A stretch of 64,000 nt of DNA from Anaerolineaceae bacterium (GTDB lineage: Bacteria; Chloroflexota; Anaerolineae; Aggregatilineales; Phototrophicaceae): positions 496,001 to 560,000 of the forward strand of contig PABP01000021.1 in assembly GCA_002699585.1 (NCBI GenBank), given 5' to 3'. The stretch's first letter is position 1. Each line of letters begins with the position of its first letter. A model generated the notes under the pieces. That model did not search any database, had not been told where the DNA came from, and saw only the letters and a list, made by a program, of their open reading frames with translations. The position numbers and the translations under genes were made by a program. Below, one piece after another: positions 55,113-63,595 of this stretch.

Positions 55113-56618
55113 TTATGTGTTGGCTACAGGCCAAGCATAAGCCGGTTCTGAACCAATGTTCAGTGGAATCGGCATTTGGATCATCTGCGCATCCGGCTGA
55201 TCCTCATCAGCGTCAGCCGCATCAGCCTTCATGGCCGCATCGAAGGCATCGCCCCGATCTTTGGCCGCCTGGTCGGCTGCCGCCTTCAGCTTGGCCAGCA
55301 TCGCCTCAGGGTCCTCGATCTCAACTGGCATCAGGCGCACCGCATTCTCATCGTCCACCAGCCCGACCCCGTAGGCCCATTTCAGCGTATCCAGCGTCAG
55401 CCGATGGTCGTCGTCGGTCAGTTTCGGCCACAGCACCTTCACGCTGATGTCCGTTGCCGTCCGCCGCATGGCCACCGTGCGTGTATACGCCACCACCAGG
55501 TCGACCAGGTCCATCACCCAGCCCTCGATCAGCTTCTGCTCTTTCTCAATGAACTTGATGAAGGGTGGCATCTGCGTTTCGGCTGATGCCTTGCTGCCCT
55601 GGATTGCGCTGCCCATCAGGAATTCCGGCAGCTCGGTATGCTCCAGGATCAGGTAGTACAGGATCTGCAGAAAGTTCATCACATCGGTGGAGGATGACCC
55701 CGGCGTCAGGTACTTGGCCTCGGCGTTGGCGTAGGTGATGACTCCGTCCATGTCGATGTCCAGCTGCACCGTCGATTCAGTCGTGCCATCCGGCAGCGTC
55801 TGCGTGGTCGTCGTGGCGTAGGTATCCCAGAACTTATCCATCGCCTGCACGCTGTCGAACTTCATGCCCAGCGAAGGCCGCCCCTGGCGATAGTTGCCAT
55901 CCAGCCCGCTGTCGAGCACCTGCCCGTAAGCATGCAGCGCATTCAGCATCGCCTCCGCTCGTGGACGCCCCCACTTGTCATTGACGCCTTTGCCCGGACC
56001 CGGCACATGCACCACCGGGATCCTGCCCAGGGGGTTACGGAACGGCTGGCGGTCGATTTCGCGGCCATCGCGTAGCATCACCCGCACGCGCTGATCGGCG
56101 TAATATTCATCGCTGATCGTCATCGTCTTGGCGCTTTCCGGGTGCGGATACACGGCGTTTACCCGCCAGCCGATGATCTGCGAATAATCGTCCTCGTCCA
56201 CAATCGGCGTCACAATATCCGGCTGCACCAGGCTGATCGTGCCATCGCCGTTCAGGATGATGTACACATCGCCCAGCTTCTCAGCCTCCATCGCCGCTTC
56301 CAGGATGCGCCCCTCGTTGGCCTGCCACCAATCGTTGACCTCGCCCTGTAACGGTTCATCCTCCGCAATGCCGATGTCCGGCGCCTGACCCAGCACCCAG
56401 GCCACAATCTTGCTGCTGATCGGTTTCACCAGCAGCCCGGAAATCTCTAACCCCAGTGCTTGCCCACGCCATAGCTTGTCATAAAACGCATAATCGACCC
56501 GCTGCCAATCGATACTCGGTCGATGGCTCCAGATGCGGTTGCTCCACACATCAATCGTGCGCCGCGCATTCCCGATCAGCTCGCTGACCACCTGCCGTAC
56601 TCGCTGCCTCAATCCCAT
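55113..56618 (-). CDS. Portal protein (SPP1 gp6-like)
   Basis: A 501-residue protein 2 bases after the large terminase gene. KPISSKIVAWVLGQAPDIG, WWQANEGRILEAAMEAEKLGDVYIILNGDG and GWRVNAVYPHPES are typical of the SPP1-type portal wing and stem. GGAG precedes ATG 56618. Acts as the DNA entry ring. Confidence 0.88.
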   Translation of the reverse strand: MGLRQRVRQVVSELIGNARRTIDVWSNRIWSHRPSIDWQRVDYAFYDKLWRGQALGLEISGLLVKPISSKIVAWVLGQAPDIGIAEDEPLQGEVNDWWQANEGRILEAAMEAEKLGDVYIILNGDGTISLVQPDIVTPIVDEDDYSQIIGWRVNAVYPHPESAKTMTISDEYYADQRVRVMLRDGREIDRQPFRNPLGRIPVVHVPGPGKGVNDKWGRPRAEAMLNALHAYGQVLDSGLDGNYRQGRPSLGMKFDSVQAMDKFWDTYATTTTQTLPDGTTESTVQLDIDMDGVITYANAEAKYLTPGSSSTDVMNFLQILYYLILEHTELPEFLMGSAIQGSKASAETQMPPFIKFIEKEQKLIEGWVMDLVDLVVAYTRTVAMRRTATDISVKVLWPKLTDDDHRLTLDTLKWAYGVGLVDDENAVRLMPVEIEDPEAMLAKLKAAADQAAKDRGDAFDAAMKADAADADEDQPDAQMIQMPIPLNIGSEPAYAWPVANT

Positions 56619-56620
56619 AT

Positions 56621-58180
56621 CTAAAATCTCCGTCTCGTCCGACCCCGGCTGAGCTTCTGGCGGCCACTTGGCATTGACGCCCGCCGCATCTCCACCTTGT
56701 CGCTCTCCGCCTCTGGATCGTCAAAATACATCACCATATAGCGCACCGCGTCGACCCCGTGGTCATCTTCTTTCACAGGTTCCTCTTGTTTCTTGGCATC
56801 GTTCCACACATACCCCGGCATTTCTTCCAGCGTCGATGTCGGCTTCCCGGCTTCTTTCAGTTCCGGGTCCATCCGTACCCTGGCATTGCGCACGATGAAG
56901 AGGGCAGGCTTGCCCGTCTCATCCACCCGCAGCCGCTGCTGCACCGCCTGGATGCCATTGGCCACCGATTTACGCGCCGCCACCGTCACGATGCCGTACT
57001 TCTCTAATGTTGCACGATCTTCCCGGTCATGATCGGCAACCGAGGCATAAATCGGCTCCCGATCTTTCGCCAGCGCCCACATCTGCCGCCAGAACCGACC
57101 GTCCGGGTCGTCCACATCGCGGAACTCGTCGCGCAGCTTTTGTACATCCTCCTGGCTCAGTCCCGCTTCCAGCCGCACCACTTCGATGGCCGCGTCGCTC
57201 ACCAGCAGCCCCGTCATGTAAATCTCGCGATACAGATAAAGTCGCTTATCCGCGTCCTCACCCCACCATTGGACCACCAGCGGGTTCCTAAAGCCAAAAT
57301 CGATTGAGCGATAGCGCCGCACGAACGGCGGGCAGTCCTCGATGCTTTCCAGCACATGCAGCTCTTCGCTGAACTCGTAGATCGCCCCTTCAGCAATCGC
57401 CCACTTGTTCTCCAGGAACCGCGCCCGTCGCACGCCACTCAGCCGCTGCAGCTTGCCCTGGACGTAATTCGTGCCGCGCTTCGTCCACGCCTGCTTGTCT
57501 TTGTTCCAGTAACTGGGGTTGTCTTTGTGGTAGGTATTCAGCAGTTGCGTCATACCGTTGTCGCAGCGCCGCTTTAGCCAGTGATCCGGTGCATCCGGGT
57601 TGGTATCCGCGATCAGCATCGGGTTGGGGTAGGGGCCAGCTCGCAGGCGCATGATGAACGTCTCCCAGTCCTTCAGCTCGAACTGCACCGCCTCGGCTGC
57701 ATAGATGATGTCATACTCCGAACTGAGGATGCGCCCCGGTCGGTCCATGCCGCCGACCACGATCTCGCTGCCGTTGGGGTACTTATAGCTCTTGCGGCTC
57801 TCACGCTGCACCGTGCTGACGATGGGGTTATCCAGCCCCATGATGTCGCGCTCGTACGTGACGAGGGTAGATTGCGCCAGGTCAGCTCGCACCTTACGCA
57901 CAATCAGGATGCGCGCCCCTGGGTAGCGCCAGCACACATCGTTGATAAAATGCAAAATGCGGAGCGTTTTGCCCGTTCCGGCAGCCCCGCATAACAGCAC
58001 TTCTTCATGGTCTGCGATGGCCGCCTCAAACGGCGCGCCCATATTCCCGCGAAACTCGTAATCCCACTTGCAGGCCGCCCGCGCCTTGCGGATCAATGAC
58101 TTCTGTTTGGCGCGCTCCAGCTTAGCCCGTTGCTGCCACTGGGACTCCCGCCTCGCGGAAGAGTTCCGCTGCAAGATCAT
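56621..58180 (-). CDS. terL: Terminase large subunit
   Basis: A 519-residue DNA-packaging motor. The ATPase part has Walker A LLCGAAGTGKT (about residues 64-74), an adjacent LIVRKVRADLAQSTL and Walker B-like YDIIYAAEA. The nuclease half has SIDFGFRNPLVVQWW and ASVADHDREDRATL acidic motifs. The only plausible ATG (58180) overlaps terS by 59 bases. Confidence 0.94.
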   Translation of the reverse strand: MILQRNSSARRESQWQQRAKLERAKQKSLIRKARAACKWDYEFRGNMGAPFEAAIADHEEVLLCGAAGTGKTLRILHFINDVCWRYPGARILIVRKVRADLAQSTLVTYERDIMGLDNPIVSTVQRESRKSYKYPNGSEIVVGGMDRPGRILSSEYDIIYAAEAVQFELKDWETFIMRLRAGPYPNPMLIADTNPDAPDHWLKRRCDNGMTQLLNTYHKDNPSYWNKDKQAWTKRGTNYVQGKLQRLSGVRRARFLENKWAIAEGAIYEFSEELHVLESIEDCPPFVRRYRSIDFGFRNPLVVQWWGEDADKRLYLYREIYMTGLLVSDAAIEVVRLEAGLSQEDVQKLRDEFRDVDDPDGRFWRQMWALAKDREPIYASVADHDREDRATLEKYGIVTVAARKSVANGIQAVQQRLRVDETGKPALFIVRNARVRMDPELKEAGKPTSTLEEMPGYVWNDAKKQEEPVKEDDHGVDAVRYMVMYFDDPEAESDKVEMRRASMPSGRQKLSRGRTRRRF

Positions 58181-58709
58181 CGTCGAATACCTCGGCTATG
58201 TCGTCATATTCCACGTCGCCGCTGCGGATCGCCATAATGGCATCTGTCCGCCAGTCCATCACCTCGACCTTGTCGGTGAACAGCTTATAAGCTCGTCCGA
58301 GCTGCACCGCAGCCGCCTGCGGGTCATGTAGCTCGATGTCGAACTCTTCCACCGTCGTCTCTTTGGTCTCGATGGTCCGCTTCTTCCAGCGCTTGATCGT
58401 ATGCGTCGCGTGGTTCTCTATCGCCTTCTTGAAGTCCGGCTCGCCGCTTTCATTCAGCACCCGTCGGATGTCACCTAGCGCGTGCTGCGTCAGAATGTAA
58501 AGCACCTGGTTGGCCGCCAGCGTGTTTTCCTCAAGCCGTTCGTCGATCTTCGCGCGCACGTGCGGCTTTCTAAGGTTTTCTGAGGCGATAGACGCGGCGG
58601 TCTGGCGGTTCTTGCAGTCGTACACCTGCATCGCCGCCTCCGTCCCATTCATATTGCACAGGAAGTATTGGTCGATGAATGCCTGCTGCTTATTCGTGAG
58701 CTTTGCCAT
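58122..58709 (-). CDS. terS: Terminase small subunit
   Basis: A 195-residue DNA-recognition subunit. The N-terminal LTNKQQAFIDQYFLCNMNGT and ASIASENLRKPHVRAKIDE form the helix-turn-helix typical of Terminase_2 proteins. ATG 58709 overlaps the wHTH stop as TGATG. Confidence 0.88.
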   Translation of the reverse strand: MAKLTNKQQAFIDQYFLCNMNGTEAAMQVYDCKNRQTAASIASENLRKPHVRAKIDERLEENTLAANQVLYILTQHALGDIRRVLNESGEPDFKKAIENHATHTIKRWKKRTIETKETTVEEFDIELHDPQAAAVQLGRAYKLFTDKVEVMDWRTDAIMAIRSGDVEYDDIAEVFDDDLAAELFREAGVPVAATG

Positions 58710-58984
58710 CACGCTGCCTGCCACATCGTTTCATGCTGCCGAATGATCGGCATGATCTGCGGCCTGGATGCCTGGTAGCCGCTGCGGGTTCCCCGCGGGC
58801 GCCTTAGCAGCCCCTTGTTCTCCAGCTTGCGTAGGTAGTAGCGCATCGTGCGCCCGCTGATGCCCAACTGTTCCGCCAGCAGCTTACTCGGCGCCGGACG
58901 CTGCAAATCGCGCTGAACCTGGCAGATGGTCCGCAGCAGATGCGCATCAAATGGACTCAATTGTTCGGCCTGGATCGCTAACAT
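58709..58984 (-). CDS. Winged helix-turn-helix DNA-binding protein
   Basis: A 91-residue protein with helix-turn-helix PSKLLAEQLGISGRTMRYYL and a wing, KGLLRRPRGTRSGY. Directly upstream of terS, so a late-gene regulator or terminase partner. Confidence 0.7.
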   Translation of the reverse strand: MLAIQAEQLSPFDAHLLRTICQVQRDLQRPAPSKLLAEQLGISGRTMRYYLRKLENKGLLRRPRGTRSGYQASRPQIMPIIRQHETMWQAA

Positions 58985-59121
58985 CCCTTTTCCTGCCGTC
59001 TCAAAACGTCATTAATAGGTACGCTAAGAGGCGGGAGAACCCGCCTTCACTTTTCACATTAATGAGCATAGGGCTTGAATTGGGCAATGTTCAGTCAGCG
59101 TAAGAGAATTCATACTGACTC

Positions 59122-59151
59122 AAGGCGCGCCTACGGAAGAAGCGCGCCCTT
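59122..59151 (-). terminator. GC-rich hairpin after the spike gene
   Basis: AAGGCGCGC and GCGCGCCCTT arms, 36 bases after the 59188 stop. There is no T-run on the minus strand, so it may be a weak terminator or an mRNA end. Confidence 0.45.
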
Positions 59152-59187
59152 GTGATAAGACACTTTCTCAGGGTGGCGTAAATCGTG

Positions 59188-60270
59188 CTAGTCGATTGTC
59201 ACGCTATCAACAGCACCGTCGCTATCCAACTCAATGTAAGCGCGGGTGACAACGGTTGTATTGGCGTTCACATCGAACGCGCTTTCGTGCGGGCAAGCTG
59301 CATCCCCGCCGCACATCAGGCTATCCAGTACAATATGCAGCGGTGCGCCGGGTCGGGCATAGATGACAGGCTGTGCGGGTGCGTTACGCGCTTCAACATT
59401 GTTCAGCTTTAAGATGCCGGATTGCCGCCAGTCGATCCAGTTACCGCCTTGATCCTGACCATGCCATTGACAGTTCTCTATCGTCAGTTGTGTGCCAAAG
59501 GTTGACACGCCACCCGACACTAGGAATTGCTTGCTTTCCTCACAGCGCATGTTGCTGATGATGCCCGTTGTGCCATGATATAAAATATCAAGGTCGGCCC
59601 GGTCAAAGTTTCCACCATCAAGGTGCGTCTGCGCCTGACTAATGTGAAAATGGGTGCTATGCCCGGAGCAACTCAGGCCATAAAATTTGTGGAGCATGTT
59701 ATTGCCCCAAATGCCATCGCCACATATGACGCCCGTTGATGCACCTGTATAGGTGCAACTGCACTCAGTCCGCATGAACAACGTGTCATCACATTGACCA
59801 CCATCGCCCGGTGTACCAATGCGGATGCCTATCTTGTACTCGCCCTGTACCCAGGTATCGTAAAAGGCATTGTTATGTGAGAAACCATCATCGCGGCGCA
59901 CATAGAGCATATTGTCCACCACATTGTCGGTGGTTGCTTCCAGTCGCAGACCATGAAAGGAGCAGCGTGCGGTGTCTCGCACCTCAAGCAGCGCTGTCAT
60001 GCTGGCAGCGCTACGTATCCTTGATCCATATGCAAAAACGTGCAGGTTAATTGCGCCATCAATCAATAGCGTTTGGCTCAGGTTGTGTATACCCGGTGCG
60101 ATGATTAGCGGCCTGCCCCTGGTGATCGCATCGTTTACAGCCGCTTGCAGGCTGGCATAGTGCCCACTGTACACCGCATCCTTGAGGCGTTCGTGTATAC
60201 GGTTGTGGTCCTCAAAATGCTGGTCGCGGGTCCGTGTTGCTGATACGTTGGTAGGTAAGTCTGTCAACAT
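59188..60270 (-). CDS. Tail spike, pectate-lyase-like beta-helix
   Basis: A 360-residue protein. The N-terminal part carries an RLKDAVYSGHYASLQAAVND segment and LIIAPGIHNLSQTLLIDGAI, the hallmark of Pectate_lyase_3-type phage spikes. Repeating short beta-strand turns continue to the end. It probably binds or cleaves a surface polysaccharide of the host. It lies upstream of the terminases, not behind the hub gene. Confidence 0.75.
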   Translation of the reverse strand: MLTDLPTNVSATRTRDQHFEDHNRIHERLKDAVYSGHYASLQAAVNDAITRGRPLIIAPGIHNLSQTLLIDGAINLHVFAYGSRIRSAASMTALLEVRDTARCSFHGLRLEATTDNVVDNMLYVRRDDGFSHNNAFYDTWVQGEYKIGIRIGTPGDGGQCDDTLFMRTECSCTYTGASTGVICGDGIWGNNMLHKFYGLSCSGHSTHFHISQAQTHLDGGNFDRADLDILYHGTTGIISNMRCEESKQFLVSGGVSTFGTQLTIENCQWHGQDQGGNWIDWRQSGILKLNNVEARNAPAQPVIYARPGAPLHIVLDSLMCGGDAACPHESAFDVNANTTVVTRAYIELDSDGAVDSVTID

Positions 60271-60303
60271 TTAGTAACCGTCCCCATAGCCGGGGTATCC
60301 CCT

Positions 60304-61392
60304 TCAAGCCGGGAAGAACGCATCTAACTGACTAAGGGGTTCATCTGTCGGGTTGGATTGCCAGATGCCCAGATTTGCACCGGCATGAGACACTTTTACA
60401 CCCGTCTCGGTTTGATTGTATGTGCTTGTAGTGTCGTTTTTAAACGATAGCTCTACGCGCGTAATGATATTGCTGCCATAAAGTGACACATGGACGCGGT
60501 AAGCCGTTGCATTTGTCCATGTCTGAGCCGCGCTGTTAAGCTCGGTTTCGACACCAGCCTCTTTTTTGATGACTTTGATTGTGCTGCCTGCCTGATCCAT
60601 GCGAATGATAATGCAGTTGTCATCATCCACACGGCGTACCATCAATTCTTGTGTGACACCCGTTGCAGCCGTAATAGTATGCTCAATAATGGCGTTACCG
60701 GATTCAGCCGCCGCGATCTGGCCATCTGTTGTGGTAGCAACATGCGTTGCTGTTACCCAATCACTTTTGTACGCAGGTAATACAGCCGCACGCGCAACCG
60801 ACGCAGAAAAAGCGCCGCCTATGTTGGTAATACCTGAATAAACAGGCGTGTGATTATCCACATAACCTACACCTGCGAGTGTCCATGTTGTAAACGCGCC
60901 ACCGCGTATGTATACCAATTTGCCCGCTGGTCGCTGAACGACCACCACATCATAGTCTGTATCGTAGGAGTAGACTTTACTTAACGCGCTGCCAAATACG
61001 CCGTCAAACATCACGCGCAATATATTGCTGACATAAAAATAAATGCCATTGCGCAAGCCAGTGGATTGATTGCTGTCTGCCCCCACTGTTACCTGCGGAT
61101 TCGCCAAAATACGAACACGCCAGCCTATCGCCAGCCCCGTTTTTGTAGTCAAACCCGCGTGCCAAATGTGCGCACTACCAGCAACTACAGTCGATGTAAT
61201 TAGGCCATTAGCCTCAGTCACAGACATGTAATTCGCTGAGTCTGTTACGGTACGTACCTGACCCGTGCCATCGGCCGTTGTGCCGTTGACGCTTCCCGCG
61301 CTAACAGGCGTGCTGAACTCATCGAGCAACACGTAAGTAGGCACAAATGGCCCACCTTCATACAGATGATGATAATCAACCGCGTGGTCCAT
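60304..61392 (-). CDS. Probable tail appendage protein with lectin-like beta domains
   Basis: A 362-residue beta-rich protein with FDGVFGSALSKVYSYDTDYDV and a repeat of two laminin/lectin-like halves (RNGIYFYVSNILRVMF, later DDDNCIIIRMDQAGSTIKVI, given in part). GAGGTAAGG precedes ATG 61392. Likely a fibre or spike component that acts with the beta-helix protein. Confidence 0.6.
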   Translation of the reverse strand: MDHAVDYHHLYEGGPFVPTYVLLDEFSTPVSAGSVNGTTADGTGQVRTVTDSANYMSVTEANGLITSTVVAGSAHIWHAGLTTKTGLAIGWRVRILANPQVTVGADSNQSTGLRNGIYFYVSNILRVMFDGVFGSALSKVYSYDTDYDVVVVQRPAGKLVYIRGGAFTTWTLAGVGYVDNHTPVYSGITNIGGAFSASVARAAVLPAYKSDWVTATHVATTTDGQIAAAESGNAIIEHTITAATGVTQELMVRRVDDDNCIIIRMDQAGSTIKVIKKEAGVETELNSAAQTWTNATAYRVHVSLYGSNIITRVELSFKNDTTSTYNQTETGVKVSHAGANLGIWQSNPTDEPLSQLDAFFPA

Positions 61393-61395
61393 ACC

Positions 61396-61743
61396 TTACC
61401 TCGTCACCAGCCAGCCGCGCAGGGCAGGGGTCAGCGCGCTGCCCGCCCCGGCGATGGTCAATCTCACCGTCCCGCTCGCTACGGGGGGGCCGCCGCGGTT
61501 GTCGTCGTCCTTGGTCCCCGCCAGCAGCACCCGCGCATCCGCCGCCACCGTAATCTGCGGGTTCATCAGCGACACTTCCTCATCATCGGCAGCAAACGCA
61601 TGCACTTCCTGGATGTCCAGCGTCATGCTCGCGCTGGCGCTGTCATGCGGCAGCACCACCGCCTCCACCACCATGCCATAAATCTCCAGGTCCACCGTTC
61701 CACCGCCACCGGCTGCACTGTTTATCTCAAATGGATGTCTCAT
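61396..61743 (-). CDS. Small beta-rich structural protein of the appendage cluster
   Basis: A 115-residue protein with Gly/Ala/Val-rich beta-strands (TVDLEIYGMVVEAVVLPHD). It is 3 bases before the appendage gene and has GAGGT upstream. It may be the trimer base or adaptor. No family recognised. Confidence 0.52.
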   Translation of the reverse strand: MRHPFEINSAAGGGGTVDLEIYGMVVEAVVLPHDSASASMTLDIQEVHAFAADDEEVSLMNPQITVAADARVLLAGTKDDDNRGGPPVASGTVRLTIAGAGSALTPALRGWLVTR

Positions 61744-61814
61744 CGCATCGCCTTCGCTACCTCGTCACATACGCTACGCTATGGATACCACCCGCCCGCC
61801 CCCGATTAGGCAAC

Positions 61815-61840
61815 AAAAAAGCCCCTGCACCCGCAGGGGC
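61815..61840 (-). terminator. Terminator within the late region
   Basis: On the minus strand GCCCCTGC-GGGT-GCAGGGGC followed by six T, 73 bases behind the 61913 stop. It separates the early/Dam genes from the appendage genes. Confidence 0.83.
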
Positions 61841-61912
61841 CGCCTATCGCACAATCTTCCTTATCCCAACCGCCAATTAGTTTCATTTCTATCTTGGTTG
61901 TGGAACCTTGGC

Positions 61913-62116
61913 TTAAAACGGAAACTTCCCATCCCAACAGCCGTAATAAACAGGGCTGTGTGTAACGTCGATGCTCATATCGTCGTACACCTGGACAAAC
62001 ACATCATAGAGATAACCATCCATAAATATCATCCGGCCATCTTCAATCATCAGATCCCGGTCATACTCTGGCTGTTCGCTGTCTCTCGCCTCAATTAGTT
62101 TCACTAAAAGTCCCAT
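61913..62116 (-). CDS. Small hypothetical phage protein
   Basis: A 67-residue acidic protein. ATG 62116 has an ideal GAGGTG; a longer frame overlaps Dam and is rejected. No family. Confidence 0.5.
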   Translation of the reverse strand: MGLLVKLIEARDSEQPEYDRDLMIEDGRMIFMDGYLYDVFVQVYDDMSIDVTHSPVYYGCWDGKFPF

Positions 62117-62124
62117 ATCACACC

Positions 62125-62979
62125 TCACAATAATTGGATCTGCTTCGGTACGACCAAGCCTCGACGACACGCATTATTCATCCAGATAATTTCCTCGCGC
62201 TGTGCCCCACCGTCTGCGGCAGCTTGCCGCGACACCACATGCCAGTCGTTATATAGTTCGTCGTACAGCTCGCACGGATAGCCGCTAATCAACGCCATGC
62301 CTTTGATGTCATGTAGAGCTGCAGCAAGTTTGGTGTGCTGTTCGTCTGACATTTCATGCCGATACACTTTGCGGTATGACCTGGTAGCCATTGGATAAGG
62401 CGGGTCGATGTAAAAGATAGTGTGTGCAGCATCCCATTGTTTGATGACGCCCAGCGCGTCTTTATTCTCGATGCATACACCTAGCATACGATCACAGATC
62501 TGATGTGATACTTCGATCATCTGCCGCCAATCCATTGGTGGTGCTCCCCGTGTCTGGAATCTGTGACCAGTACGAAAGCCCGTGTTTGAAAAAGTACCGC
62601 GACTGGCAAACCCCTGCCAGCTCCGAACCAATAGCATTCTGGCTCGTTCGATGTTGTCAGCGTCATCATAGCGCTTGTAGGCTTCGTCGAACTCAGATCT
62701 GGCAAATGGTGTAAACCGCAGGCGATATATCAACTCATGGCGATGATCCCGCATGACTTCAAAGAGGTTTACAACTTCCTTATCCAAGTCGTTATAGCAT
62801 TCTGACCGCGATCGAGGCTTAGAAAGCAGCACAGATCCACCGCCACCGAACGGCTCAACATAAACCTCATGCGCCGGGATGTGTTTGATGATCCAGTCAG
62901 CAAGGCGATACTTGCCGCCAAAATAGCGAAGTATGGGCTTTGATGGCCTTTCGTATGGGATTGCTGCTAAAGTCGTCAT
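62125..62979 (-). CDS. dam: DNA adenine methyltransferase (Dam/D12 class)
   Basis: A 284-residue orphan N6-adenine methylase. The SAM loop is RYFGGKYRLADWI (residues 18-30), the FGGGGS loop follows, and the catalytic motif is DPPY (192-195). The target, probably GATC-like, cannot be told from sequence. GAGGAT precedes ATG 62979. No restriction enzyme is next to it. May protect phage DNA or control packaging. Confidence 0.9.
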   Translation of the reverse strand: MTTLAAIPYERPSKPILRYFGGKYRLADWIIKHIPAHEVYVEPFGGGGSVLLSKPRSRSECYNDLDKEVVNLFEVMRDHRHELIYRLRFTPFARSEFDEAYKRYDDADNIERARMLLVRSWQGFASRGTFSNTGFRTGHRFQTRGAPPMDWRQMIEVSHQICDRMLGVCIENKDALGVIKQWDAAHTIFYIDPPYPMATRSYRKVYRHEMSDEQHTKLAAALHDIKGMALISGYPCELYDELYNDWHVVSRQAAADGGAQREEIIWMNNACRRGLVVPKQIQLL

Positions 62980-62986
62980 CACATCC

Positions 62987-63211
62987 TCATTTCTGCTTTT
63001 GCAGCATCTCACTAGCCGTTACATACATCAGTGAGCGCATTTTTATCAGGCTCAACCTAATGTTGTTCAACTGGTCAACCACATCATTTCTCAATTTTAG
63101 GTCATCTGCGGCGTGTATCGTTTTTTGTGCCTCAAGCAAAATGGCGTCAGCCGCACTTACCATGCTGCCAGTCTTGTTTAAGATTAATGCTTCTGTGATC
63201 TCTTTTTCCAT
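62987..63211 (-). CDS. Small helical phage protein
   Basis: A 74-residue protein, mainly helix. GAGGATGAC precedes ATG 63211; the gene lies 7 bases before dam. No family. Confidence 0.5.
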   Translation of the reverse strand: MEKEITEALILNKTGSMVSAADAILLEAQKTIHAADDLKLRNDVVDQLNNIRLSLIKMRSLMYVTASEMLQKQK

Positions 63212-63271
63212 GTCATCCTCGCTTCATTGCATATACTGTCGATTCTCTATAGTGATATTTATTCACTACCC

Positions 63272-63595
63272 TCAGCCCGCATCCGGCGGGATCACATCCG
63301 CAGGCGTCACAACCAGGTAGACATCATCCTTCGCCTTGTCGTAAAACGTCTGCATGCCGATCTCATTGAACCGCGCGTTGATCCGGGCCACCAGCTCGTA
63401 ATCGCTTTTGCGATACGCTTCGTGCACCAAATCATTCAGCCTGACGCAGTGGGCAGCAGGGATCGGCCCCGTGCCCATCAGCATCGTCTCGTCTTTCCCC
63501 GTCAGCGCGATCATTCTTGACCATCCGGCAGTAGTTTCCGTTCCTGGATGACATGGCGACAGATCCCGCCGCACGTAATGCGTCTTAATTGCCAT
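63272..63595 (-). CDS. Hypothetical phage protein coupled to the helicase loader
   Basis: A 107-residue protein whose ATG overlaps the stop of the previous gene as TGATG. Sequence such as HEAYRKSDYELVARINARFN is helical. No family recognised; it may work with replication genes. Confidence 0.52.
   Translation of the reverse strand: MAIKTHYVRRDLSPCHPGTETTAGWSRMIALTGKDETMLMGTGPIPAAHCVRLNDLVHEAYRKSDYELVARINARFNEIGMQTFYDKAKDDVYLVVTPADVIPPDAG

Noticed and set aside
61913-62170. Longer start of the 67-residue protein overlapping dam
   Set aside because: An ideal ribosome site lies before ATG 62116 and none before the longer start.
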